Assembly: GCA_919902735.1 (NCBI GenBank)
Contig: CAKKRM010000213.1
Coordinates: 10,969 to 48,396, forward strand
Reading direction: 5' to 3'
DNA length: 37,428 nt
DNA from: Anaerolineales bacterium
GTDB lineage: Bacteria; Chloroflexota; Anaerolineae; Anaerolineales; Villigracilaceae
Shown: positions 15,808 to 23,860 of the stretch, piece after piece
How the letters are laid out: every line of letters starts with the position of its first letter
Position numbering within the stretch: the stretch's first letter is position 1
Program-made: the position numbers and the translations under genes
Notes under the pieces: generated by a model
The model's database searches: none
What the model saw: only the letters and a program-made list of their open reading frames with translations
Told to the model about the DNA's origin: nothing

Positions 15808-18378
15808 ATGACAAATTTAGGCGATTTATATAATGATTTCTTCCGAATAGATTTGGATGCTAAGGGGGGATTTACGCGTGTAGCCGATGTTGTTGCTCGT
15901 CAGGAAGACGGCACCATTATTCACCGAGCTTTCAAGTTAATGCGCCATAATCTGGGTGGAAAGCAAGTGAAGATTGGGATAGAGCGCTTCGAAACCGAGA
16001 TGAGAATATTAGTAGAAATTGCCAAAGATCCGAAGGCACCGTCTGCAATTACTCGGATTTATGATAGTGGTTTTGTGGAATCAGAGTTATCGAAAAAATT
16101 AGAAGTGTTGCGCGAACGTGACGAAAAGCTGACTCCAACCCCAAGCCTGGAAATTATTTCAACAGGTATGGATGTCCAAAAATTTATTGATATGAAGTCT
16201 GTCTTGATGGAAAAAGAACCTAATCGTTGGTTGCCATACTTGGTTGTAGAGCTTGCACCATATGACGATAGCTTATATCGCCAAATAAAAGCCGAATCAA
16301 CTGTTGATTTATTGCCTGTAACTACAATTGTTGAGATGGCGTTGCAAATTTTAGAGGTACTAGATTATTTGCATACTAAACTTCGATATGCTTACATGGA
16401 CTGGAAGCCGGAGCATATTTATTGGAATGGGCTTTCGAAACAATTAAAGCTAATTGATTGGAATGTGGAATTTCAGTTAAAAGGTGATTTGAAAGAAACC
16501 CAAATGATCCGTGATGATATCCGCTTATTCTGCGGTGCGGCATTGTATTGTGGACTTGCAAAAAATGACCCCGATGATTCAGATAAACCTGTTGGAGAAA
16601 AACCTAAGACTTCAAAAAACTTGACTCCTACAATACATCGTAGGTATTGGACAGATAATCCTGTTTATTATGGTCGTGATAATATTTTAGATGAAAAGAT
16701 TAAGTTGCTGGTTCAACAAAGTTTGGATCCTGATCAAGGCTTTAATTCGGCACGAGAGCTGAGCAATGCATTGACTTTGTATGTAGTGCAAAGCAACAAA
16801 GGAAATAAAAGCAACAGAAGATTTTTAAGTGACTTATATAATGATTTCTTCCGAATAGATTTGGACGCTCCCGGTGGATATGCGCGAGTAGCCGATGTTA
16901 TTTCACGACAGGAAGACGGCACCCTTATTCACCGAGCTTTCAAACTTATGCGCCACGAATTGGATGGGAAGAAAGTGGAAGAGCGTTTTGAAAACGAATT
17001 AAAGATATTAGTGGAGATCACTAAAGATAAAAACGCACCTTCTGCGATTACGCGCATTTATGATAGTGGGTTTGTAGAAGCAAAATTATCGGAAAGTTTA
17101 CATACTCTGCGCCATCCGCATACGAAGCTAATCGCAAATACAGATTTTGAAATTGTTTCAACTGGTGTAAATGTTCAAAGATTTCTTGAGACGAAATCTG
17201 ATTTGATGGCTAAGGAACCCGATCGTTGGGTGCCGTACTTGGTGGTAGACCTTGCGCCTTATGGCGATAGCCTGTTACGTCAGATAAAAGCACACTCCTT
17301 GGGTAAAGTCATAAATCTTTATGGATTGCCTCCCAATATGATTGTTGAAATGGGAATACAAATCCTGTATGTGATGGAGTATCTGCACAAAAAACTTCGC
17401 TATGCCTATATAGATTGGAAGCCGGAGCATATTTATTGGAATGAGGAATCGCAACGATTAAAGCTGATTGATTGGAATGTGACTACTCGATTGGATGGCA
17501 GTCTGAGCGAAAAACAAATAATCCGTGAAGATATCAGAATGTTTTGTGGGGCGGCTTTATATTGTAGTCTTGCCTTAACCGACCCAGAGGAATTAAAGAA
17601 ACCGATTGGAACCACATTAACGATACCTGCGGATAAGACTCCCACGATTATCCCCAGATATTGGACCGATAAACCTAATTTTTACCAGCGTGACAGTATT
17701 TTGGATGACGAAATTAAACAACTCGTTCAAAAGGCTTTAGATCCAAGCCAGGGCTTTAATTCGCCTCAAGAACTAAGAAAAGTTCTTGCGCAATATGCTC
17801 AACAGCACAACCCAAAGGGCGGTGGAACTGAGGCGCCATTTGATGCTGTACAACATTTTCGTAGAGCACGTTCTTATATCGCTGCGAGTGATTTTGTGTA
17901 TGCAATAATATGGCTTGAACTGGCCATTGAAACTGCTAAGGCGTCGGGAGAAACTTACCCGGACGCAGAGAGGCTCTTGAAAAATGTACAGGATTTGTTA
18001 AAACTAGGTGAATTCAAACAAGAAGTTAAACCCGTATTGGCAAAAGAAGAATGGAGAGACGCCTTAGGTTTATATGCCAAAGCCGTTGCTTTGGATCCTA
18101 CAAATGCGCCGTTGAAAAAGGAATTCAGCAAGTTGCAGGATCTTTTAGATACAGAAGCGAAATTGCGTAGAAAAAATATCTCAAAAATATTTATGTCTAC
18201 CGAACAATTGCAGGCCATTTTGGATTCTGGAGTAGATGTTGTTGGCTCCGGTAATCCTTTAGTAATCTATATTGCAGAACAGATAAAGAAGACCAGAAAA
18301 CAGATCAGGTTGATTCGGATTGGGTTGATTGGGGCTTTGGTGGGAAGCCTTATTTTTTATCTTATTCTAAGATTATAG
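15808..18378 (+). CDS. Tandem double-kinase - TPR - TM protein
   Basis: The 856-residue protein carries two consecutive copies of the atypical kinase domain (about 1-335 and 340-665), each close to the one at 12506. Copy 1 has YMDWKPEHIYW (Asp198, His203) and LIDWN (Asp217); copy 2 has YIDWKPEHIYW (Asp536) and LIDWN (Asp555). Both copies keep all candidate catalytic residues, so neither is plainly a pseudokinase. The shared helical module follows at about 680-766, and a single TM segment (about 836-855) ends the chain with only a residue or two beyond it. Copy starts are nearly identical in DNA, which points to a fairly recent internal duplication. It is the kinase of module B, followed by its TPR partner. 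Confidence 0.75.
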   Translation: MTNLGDLYNDFFRIDLDAKGGFTRVADVVARQEDGTIIHRAFKLMRHNLGGKQVKIGIERFETEMRILVEIAKDPKAPSAITRIYDSGFVESELSKKLEVLRERDEKLTPTPSLEIISTGMDVQKFIDMKSVLMEKEPNRWLPYLVVELAPYDDSLYRQIKAESTVDLLPVTTIVEMALQILEVLDYLHTKLRYAYMDWKPEHIYWNGLSKQLKLIDWNVEFQLKGDLKETQMIRDDIRLFCGAALYCGLAKNDPDDSDKPVGEKPKTSKNLTPTIHRRYWTDNPVYYGRDNILDEKIKLLVQQSLDPDQGFNSARELSNALTLYVVQSNKGNKSNRRFLSDLYNDFFRIDLDAPGGYARVADVISRQEDGTLIHRAFKLMRHELDGKKVEERFENELKILVEITKDKNAPSAITRIYDSGFVEAKLSESLHTLRHPHTKLIANTDFEIVSTGVNVQRFLETKSDLMAKEPDRWVPYLVVDLAPYGDSLLRQIKAHSLGKVINLYGLPPNMIVEMGIQILYVMEYLHKKLRYAYIDWKPEHIYWNEESQRLKLIDWNVTTRLDGSLSEKQIIREDIRMFCGAALYCSLALTDPEELKKPIGTTLTIPADKTPTIIPRYWTDKPNFYQRDSILDDEIKQLVQKALDPSQGFNSPQELRKVLAQYAQQHNPKGGGTEAPFDAVQHFRRARSYIAASDFVYAIIWLELAIETAKASGETYPDAERLLKNVQDLLKLGEFKQEVKPVLAKEEWRDALGLYAKAVALDPTNAPLKKEFSKLQDLLDTEAKLRRKNISKIFMSTEQLQAILDSGVDVVGSGNPLVIYIAEQIKKTRKQIRLIRIGLIGALVGSLIFYLILRL

Positions 18379-18498
18379 ATTTGAGTCTCTCCTGTAAGGC
18401 TGCTTCGGCGATCAAGTCATGGATCAAAACAAGCGTCTTGTAAGTGATTCTTTGCCGTGTAAACTTAATAAATATTAATTAGATAAGGAACTATCATT

Positions 18499-19359
18499 AT
18501 GACAAGCATACAAGAAATAATAGAAAATGCAGATGACGCTTATTATTTAGCGGAGTATGACAAGGCAATACAGCTATATAAGCAGGCTTTGGATTTAGAT
18601 CCTGACAATAAACATGCTCAAGAACAAATTCGAAAAGCTGGAAGGAGTCGGCAAACAAAAAGTATTAAACAAAATGATGTGCCAATCGAAGCTTTGCCAA
18701 TCAAAGCTTTGCAGTTTTATAAGCGGTCCCGATCTTTTATTGCTATTGGTGATTTGGCTGGAGCGAGGAAGCTGTTAAGACAAGCTGTTGATATTGCCGA
18801 AAAGACTGGTGTAGATTTCGTGTATGCGAAGGATCTGTTGGGAAACCTACAAAATGCGCTTAAGGCGGAGGAGTACAAGAAACATGCTTTCGATAATTTG
18901 GACATGCAACAATGGGTAAAAGCAGAAGCTGATTTGAATCTTGCCATTGCATTTGATCCAACAGATAATACATCTCAGATATTACTTTTGCATTTACGTA
19001 GCTTATTAAAGGCGAAAAATTTGATAGGTAGTTTGAGTTTTTCTGGTATGAAAGCAAAAAGCCGTTTGGCAACCGTTGAAGAGGTTAGAAAAATCATCGA
19101 TGCTACAGATGATGTGACAGCACTTAGTACACTTTGGCAGGAGGTTGTGAGGCTGTTTGGTAATTATCAAAACAAAAATTTTTCAATACCACCAAGTATT
19201 ACTCGCATTGTGTTGATACTGCTTCTTTCAGCTGGAATTATGGGGGGTGTGTCGGCAAGTTATGATTGGTTTACTGGCATTATTATTGCCGTAATATTTT
19301 TTGGAGTTGCCTCAATTCTGTTTGTGCTATCGATATTTCCAGGCATCTTCAAGAGGTGA
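18499..19359 (+). CDS. TPR adaptor with C-terminal double TM
   Basis: AAGGAA lies 8 bases before ATG 18499. The 286-residue product opens like the TPR-TIR protein (YDKAIQLYKQALDLDPDNKHAQEQ versus YDKAIELYKQALDLDPDNNHAQEQ, given here only as that matching core), then carries the shared helical module (about 67-156; KRSRSFIAIGDL, LQNALKAEEYKKHA). Where its paralogue has TIR, it has two TM segments (about 234-255 and 258-284). This looks like exchange of the effector end: a membrane hairpin in place of an NADase. The stop overlaps the ribosome site of the next gene, so the two are probably co-translated. Confidence 0.7.
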   Translation: MTSIQEIIENADDAYYLAEYDKAIQLYKQALDLDPDNKHAQEQIRKAGRSRQTKSIKQNDVPIEALPIKALQFYKRSRSFIAIGDLAGARKLLRQAVDIAEKTGVDFVYAKDLLGNLQNALKAEEYKKHAFDNLDMQQWVKAEADLNLAIAFDPTDNTSQILLLHLRSLLKAKNLIGSLSFSGMKAKSRLATVEEVRKIIDATDDVTALSTLWQEVVRLFGNYQNKNFSIPPSITRIVLILLLSAGIMGGVSASYDWFTGIIIAVIFFGVASILFVLSIFPGIFKR

Positions 19360-19364
19360 TTGCT

Positions 19365-20120
19365 ATGGCTAAGCAAATTTCATCAAAGAATAAAGCAGTC
19401 ACCCCCGTTCGACTAACTAATAATGAGTTGGTAATTCATTTTGAATCCCCTAAGGAACGGAAAAAGATTGAAGAACAAAAGAAGATTGAAGAACAAAAGA
19501 GGGTTGAGGAACTTGAAAGACAAAAAGCGGAACTTAAAAGACAAAAGGATAGAGCGTCCATATTGCGGTCGGTTGTTATATTTTTTTTAATCCTAATTAT
19601 TGGAAGTTTCTTGTATTTGTTAGCGCAGTATGTGTTCCCCAAAAATAATGTAGTTGTTAAAGGTCTTCCTTCTAACTTGGGACTCGTATATATGGCTCCC
19701 AAATATTTAGCTGTGGGAGACGAAAACGCTGTTGAAATCACCCTGACGAATTTAGATTCAATTGAGCCTTTTAATGGAACAGTTACGTTGATAATTTCTG
19801 ACCCAACTAATTCAGTGACGTCAACGCTGGATCGGAGAATGTCGATTCCTATTAAAGATTTGTTTCCCAATGATAAGTTGACCAGTCAGTTTAGATTGAG
19901 ATTATCAAAAGACCCTTCTACAGAAATTATTAGTTTCCATTTTCAAATCACGCTTCCTGATAAAACCCAATATTTTTCTGATGATGGAGTGTTTTTAGTT
20001 TCACCTGTTCAAGGCATTCGTTCTATATGGATTTGGATTGTTGGTGCTTCAAGTCTAATTAGCCTGATAATTTCGTTTTTATTTGACCGCTTTATAAATC
20101 TTTTAGGCGTTCAAAAATAA
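19365..20120 (+). CDS. Coiled-coil membrane protein with extracytoplasmic beta domain, unknown
   Basis: Start chosen at ATG 19365, 6 bases after GAGGTG; a longer frame from 19266 only overlaps the previous gene. The 252-residue product has a charged coiled coil (about 28-63, repeats of KKIEEQ and ELERQKAEL), a TM segment (66-89), a probable Ig-like or beta-sandwich domain (about 95-215; VGDENAVEITLTNLDSIEPF pattern) and a second TM segment near the end (222-247). I recognise no family. It is the last gene of the island and lies 5 bases after the TPR-TM gene, so it is likely a membrane partner of that protein. Confidence 0.65.
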   Translation: MAKQISSKNKAVTPVRLTNNELVIHFESPKERKKIEEQKKIEEQKRVEELERQKAELKRQKDRASILRSVVIFFLILIIGSFLYLLAQYVFPKNNVVVKGLPSNLGLVYMAPKYLAVGDENAVEITLTNLDSIEPFNGTVTLIISDPTNSVTSTLDRRMSIPIKDLFPNDKLTSQFRLRLSKDPSTEIISFHFQITLPDKTQYFSDDGVFLVSPVQGIRSIWIWIVGASSLISLIISFLFDRFINLLGVQK

Positions 20121-20130
20121 TACAAAATGT

Positions 20131-20310
20131 GTCGATATCTTACTTCTTCTTCTTGTGCTACAGTTGTCAAACTACTGTTGTCTAAAAGCGATTAGTTATA
20201 GGCTAATAGCCTTTTATGACAACCCTTCTCATAAAAGAACGCATATCTCATTACCATGGATGACCATCAGCGAGAGATTCCTGATGGTCGTCTTTTTATT
20301 TGTAATGGTA
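20131..20310 (+). pseudogene. Diverged, frameshifted copy of the 8-oxoguanine deaminase promoter and 5' end
   Basis: From ATG 20216 about 92 bases align with the start of the gene at 20479 at roughly 84% identity by eye. The first 21 bases of coding sequence are identical, and the stretch from CCATGGA to CTTTTTATT matches with few changes. One inserted G after ATAAAA shifts the frame, and the reading stops after MTTLLIKERISHYHG. Upstream, GTGCTACAGTTG and AGTTGTC resemble the -10/operator region of the real promoter, so the copy includes regulatory DNA. The rest of the gene is absent. Confidence 0.85.
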
Positions 20311-20366
20311 TTGAATAAAACCACTAGCAGTGACATTATTCATCTTTATGGGTGACTGAAATCCAT

Positions 20367-20395
20367 TTGACATCCTCCCTCTTTTTTGCTACACT
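20367..20395 (+). promoter_or_regulatory. Sigma70 promoter of the purine cluster
   Basis: Perfect TTGACA (20367-20372), 17-base spacer, TACACT (20390-20395). Predicted start near 20402, inside the palindrome below. Confidence 0.75.
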
Positions 20396-20398
20396 TGA

Positions 20399-20413
20399 AG
20401 TTGTCAGACAACT
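20399..20413. promoter_or_regulatory. Palindromic operator-like site at the transcription start
   Basis: AGTTGTCAGACAACT is a perfect 7-bp inverted repeat around one A, placed where repressors commonly sit. TTGT..GACAA-type palindromes are typical of GntR-family regulators, one of which is encoded at 23861. A related site lies at 30360-30374. Confidence 0.55.
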
Positions 20414-20478
20414 AGACTGATTACTAATGGCTCAAAGCTAGCCGCTAAAAGCCATCAGCTAGAGGCTAACAGCTACCC

Positions 20479-21855
20479 ATGACAACCCTTCTCATAAAAA
20501 ACGCACACATAGTCACCATGGACGACCATCAGCGGGAGATTCCTGACGGTGGTCTTTTTATTCGGCGTGGACTGATTGAAGAGGTCGGCCCCATGAGCGA
20601 GCTTCCATCCACCGCCGATGAAGTCCTCGACCTCAAAGGTCACATCGTACTGCCTGGCCTCGTCAACACCCATCATCATTTTTATCAAACCCTCACGCGC
20701 GCCGTGCCTGCCGCGCAGGACGCAAATCTTTTCAACTGGCTTAAAACTTTATATCCCATTTGGGCGCGACTTACTCCCGACGATATTTTTATTTCGACTC
20801 AGACCGCACTCGCAGAGTTGGCCCTTTCGGGATGCACCACCGCAGCGGATCATCTCTATCTTTTTCCAAACGGTTCAAAACTGGACGATGAAATTGCTGC
20901 GGCTTCCGAGATCGGTTTACGCCTGCAAGCATCGCGCGGCTCGATGAGTCTCGGCGAATCCCAAGGTGGACTCCCGCCTGATTCAGTTGTCGACACCGAA
21001 GAGAACATCCTCAAAGATTCACAACGTCTCATTGAAAAATATCATGATGCCAAACCAGGCGCGATGACCCAGATCGTGCTCGCACCATGTTCGCCGTTTA
21101 GCGTCACATCAGACTTAATGAAACAGTCTGCGAAGCTGGCGCGTGAATATGGCGTGCATCTGCATACCCATCTCGCTGAAACCGAAGATGAGGAACAATT
21201 TTGCATGAAGATGTTCGGCCATCGCCCCGTTGGATACATGCAGGAAGTGGATTGGGTGGGGGAGGATGTCTGGTTCGCGCACGCAGTTTGGGTCAATGAC
21301 GAAGAGATCAAAGTCTTCGCCAAACATAACTGCGGCGTGGCGCACTGTCCCACATCCAATATGCGGCTGGCGTCAGGGATTGCTCCTGTCAAAGAATACC
21401 GCGCGGCAGGCGTCAACGTGGGCTTGGGCGTGGATGGCTCCGCTTCCAACGACGGCTCGCATCTGCTGGCGGAAGTCCGCAATGCGATGTTGCTTTCTCG
21501 TCTCAAAGAAGGAATAACGGGCTATTCATTATCCGCTGACCCTAATCGCAAATTGATGACGGCGCGCGAAGCCCTGCATCTCGGCACACGTGGCGGCGCA
21601 GCAGTGCTGGGACGCAACGATATCGGCAGTCTCGAAGCTGGTAAATGCGCCGACTTCTTTGCGATCAACTTAAATAAGCTCGGCTATGCGGGCATGCACG
21701 ACCCCGTCTCTGCGATTGTGTTCGGACAGTCTATGAATGTGGATTTCACGGTTGTGAATGGAAAGTTCGTTGTGAAGGCTGGTCAACTGGTGACGGTGGA
21801 CCAGGGCAGGTTGATCGAGAAGCATAATAAGGCGGCCAAACGGCTGTTGGCATAG
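20479..21855 (+). CDS. 8-oxoguanine deaminase (amidohydrolase family)
   Basis: The 458-residue zinc amidohydrolase has metal ligands in NTHHH (His65, His67), HTHLAE (His231 region, Glu234), His268 and Asp319 (GLGVDGSASND). Family-specific stretches LVNTHHHFYQTLTRAVPAAQ, SGCTTAADHLYLFP, SRGSMSLGESQGGLPP and LAPCSPFSVT match what I recall of the Pseudomonas 8-oxoguanine deaminase, which converts 8-oxoguanine to urate. The related SsnA proteins belong to the E. coli purine cluster. It leads the purine cluster with its own promoter and operator, and is followed by adenine deaminase. No strong ribosome site precedes the ATG. Confidence 0.88.
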   Translation: MTTLLIKNAHIVTMDDHQREIPDGGLFIRRGLIEEVGPMSELPSTADEVLDLKGHIVLPGLVNTHHHFYQTLTRAVPAAQDANLFNWLKTLYPIWARLTPDDIFISTQTALAELALSGCTTAADHLYLFPNGSKLDDEIAAASEIGLRLQASRGSMSLGESQGGLPPDSVVDTEENILKDSQRLIEKYHDAKPGAMTQIVLAPCSPFSVTSDLMKQSAKLAREYGVHLHTHLAETEDEEQFCMKMFGHRPVGYMQEVDWVGEDVWFAHAVWVNDEEIKVFAKHNCGVAHCPTSNMRLASGIAPVKEYRAAGVNVGLGVDGSASNDGSHLLAEVRNAMLLSRLKEGITGYSLSADPNRKLMTAREALHLGTRGGAAVLGRNDIGSLEAGKCADFFAINLNKLGYAGMHDPVSAIVFGQSMNVDFTVVNGKFVVKAGQLVTVDQGRLIEKHNKAAKRLLA

Positions 21856-21871
21856 TTGGAGATTGCTTCCC

Positions 21872-21896
21872 TTCGACACGGTGAGCGCAGGTCGAA
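21872..21896. repeat. Intergenic inverted repeat
   Basis: TTCGAC / GTCGAA arms flank ACGGTGAGCGCAG. The motif resembles dispersed intergenic repeats of the CCTTCGACA type. A second weak repeat (ACACTTGC..GCAGGTGT) lies at about 21930-21962. Confidence 0.5.
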
Positions 21897-21983
21897 CCGT
21901 CAGGACAGGCGTCGGGCTGAAGCCTTTCTCGCAACACTTGCACCGTACGCAGCGCAGGTGTGACATATAAATTGGAGAATTCT

Positions 21984-23774
21984 ATGACATCATCCACAAA
22001 ACTCACCCGCACCCTCGTTGACGTAGCCATGGGACGCGCCCATGCCGACCTTGTGATTCGCGGCGGTAGATGGGTCAGCGTGCAATCGGGTGAGATCATC
22101 GCCAATACCGAAGTAGCCATTGTGGCGGGGCGCATTGCATTCGTTGGGCACAACGCCGAACATACGATTGGTAAAAAGACAAAAGTTATCGAAGCCAAAG
22201 GTAAATATCTTGTGCCAGGCTTGCTGGATGCCCACATGCACGTTGAATCAGGCATGGTCACAGTGACGGAGTTTGTGCGGGCGGTGGCAGTGCGCGGCAC
22301 AACGGGCATGTTCATCGACCCGCATGAGATGGCGAATATCTTCGGCCTCAAAGGCGTGAAGTTGATGGTGGACGAGGCACAGAAGCAGCCCATCCATGTG
22401 TGGGTGCAAATGCCTTCGTGCGTACCGTCTGCGCCAGGGTTTGAGACGCCAGGCTCCTCAATTGGCCCGAAGGAAGTGATCGAAGCCATGCAGTGGAAAG
22501 GCATCATCGGTTTGGGTGAGATGATGAATTTCCCCGGCGTGTTCATGAGCGACAAGAAGATGCTGGATGAAATGTCCGCAACCCATGCGGCTGGCAAGGT
22601 GATCGGCGGGCATTATGCCTCGCCAGATTTGGGATTGCCGTTTCATGGATATGTGGCAGGCGGCGCGGAAGATGACCACGAAGGCACGCGCCTCAATGAT
22701 GCGATTGCAAGGGTGCGGCAGGGCATGAAGGCCATGCTGAGATACGGCTCGGCCTGGTTCGATGTGGCCGCGCAGGTGAAAGCCATAACCGAAAAGAAAA
22801 TGGACTCGCGCCGCTTCATCCTTTGCACGGACGATTCCCATGCGGAGACTCTCACCACCGAAGGCCACATGGATCGCGTCCTGCGCCATGCGATTAGCGA
22901 AGGTTTGAATCCGATGACCGCGATTCAGATGATGACCATCAACACCGCCGAGCATTTTGGCCTTACCAAAGAGATGGGCATGATTGCCCCAGGCCGCTGG
23001 GCGGATGTAGTGCTGGTGGAAGACTTGATGAATTTCAAAGCGGATATGGTCATTGCCAGGGGACAGGTAATTGCCGAGAAAGGCGAACTGCTGGTCAAAC
23101 TGCCAGCGGTGAAATATCCCAAGTGGGTGACGAAGTCTGTGCATTTGAAGAGAACCCTCACAGCGCAGGATTTTGTCCTTCGGACGAGAGCAGTTGACGG
23201 CGCGGAGGTCGAGGCGCATGTCATCGGCGTGATCGAGAATCAGGCGCCGACTCGTCATCTTCGGATGAAGGTCAAAGCGGAAAACGGCGAAGTCAAAGCG
23301 GATTTGAAACGCGACATTGCAAAGATCGCGCTGGTGGAACGTCATCGCGCGACGGGCAAGGTGACGGTTGGTTTGATCAGCGGATTTGGTTTTACGCGAA
23401 AGTGCGCAATCGGTTCGACGGTGGCGCATGACAGCCATCACATGATTGTGGTGGGCACGGATGATGAAAGTATGGCGATTGCCGCAAATGAACTTGCGAA
23501 GTGCGGCGGCGGGCAGGTAGTGGTGATGGATGGCAGGGTAATTGGGCTGGTGGATTTGCAGATTGCGGGGTTGATGTCGAACGAGCGCGCGGATGTTGTG
23601 GCAAAGAAAACCGCAACCGTGCTCGATGGTTTCAAGATGTGCGGCAGTGAATTGAACAACCCGAATATGCAATTGAGTTTGATGGCGCTGGTGGTGATTC
23701 CTGAATTAAGAATTTCCGATAAAGGCCTTGTGGATGTGACTCAATTCGATTTCGTGCCTGTGCTGGAAGATTGA
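21984..23774 (+). CDS. ade: Adenine deaminase
   Basis: Start chosen at ATG 21984 (MTSSTKLTR), 4-5 bases after GGAGAA; a start at 21960 would add eight residues over that site. The 596-residue protein shows the adenine deaminase (AdeC/YicP) pattern: LLDAHMHVESGMVT (His84, His86, Glu88), FIDPHEMANIFG, GLGEMMNFPGV, GHYASPDL and CTDDSHAETL, plus the characteristic C-terminal domain. It hydrolyses adenine to hypoxanthine and ammonia and usually needs Mn or Fe. It feeds hypoxanthine to the xanthine dehydrogenase-type enzyme at the right end. Confidence 0.95.
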   Translation: MTSSTKLTRTLVDVAMGRAHADLVIRGGRWVSVQSGEIIANTEVAIVAGRIAFVGHNAEHTIGKKTKVIEAKGKYLVPGLLDAHMHVESGMVTVTEFVRAVAVRGTTGMFIDPHEMANIFGLKGVKLMVDEAQKQPIHVWVQMPSCVPSAPGFETPGSSIGPKEVIEAMQWKGIIGLGEMMNFPGVFMSDKKMLDEMSATHAAGKVIGGHYASPDLGLPFHGYVAGGAEDDHEGTRLNDAIARVRQGMKAMLRYGSAWFDVAAQVKAITEKKMDSRRFILCTDDSHAETLTTEGHMDRVLRHAISEGLNPMTAIQMMTINTAEHFGLTKEMGMIAPGRWADVVLVEDLMNFKADMVIARGQVIAEKGELLVKLPAVKYPKWVTKSVHLKRTLTAQDFVLRTRAVDGAEVEAHVIGVIENQAPTRHLRMKVKAENGEVKADLKRDIAKIALVERHRATGKVTVGLISGFGFTRKCAIGSTVAHDSHHMIVVGTDDESMAIAANELAKCGGGQVVVMDGRVIGLVDLQIAGLMSNERADVVAKKTATVLDGFKMCGSELNNPNMQLSLMALVVIPELRISDKGLVDVTQFDFVPVLED

Positions 23775-23780
23775 AAAAGA

Positions 23781-23844
23781 TAGCCACGGAGTTCACAGAG
23801 ATTCTTGAGAAAAACCTCAAAGCCCTCTGTGTTCTGTGTGGCTA
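23781..23844. repeat. Solo TAGCCAC-type inverted-repeat element (64 bp)
   Basis: Left end TAGCCACGGAGTTCACAGAG and right end CTCTGTGTTCTGTGTGGCTA pair at 16 of 20 positions. They match the ends of the 402-bp element at 24575-24976, but only about 24 bases lie between. It looks like a gene-less (MITE-like) derivative placed between ade and gntR. Confidence 0.7.
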
Positions 23845-23860
23845 AAAAAGCGAGAAAATT

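Larger units (their letters stand above)
20121..20478. other. 358-bp border region between the island and the purine cluster
   Basis: It holds the duplicated 5' fragment (20131-20310), the promoter and palindromic operator of the deaminase gene (20367-20413) and a GCTA-rich leader (about 20430-20475) able to form small hairpins. The bases 20310-20360 show nothing recognisable. Confidence 0.7.

Noticed and set aside
10696-20120. Island as an insertion sequence or prophage
   Set aside because: No transposase, integrase, phage structural gene, tRNA target or clear attachment repeats flank it; only the deaminase duplication marks the right side.
22458-23672. 404-codon minus-strand open frame opposite adenine deaminase
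   Set aside because: The + strand encodes a clearly recognisable enzyme here; the antisense frame is His/Arg-rich with no domain pattern, a usual shadow of GC-rich coding DNA.
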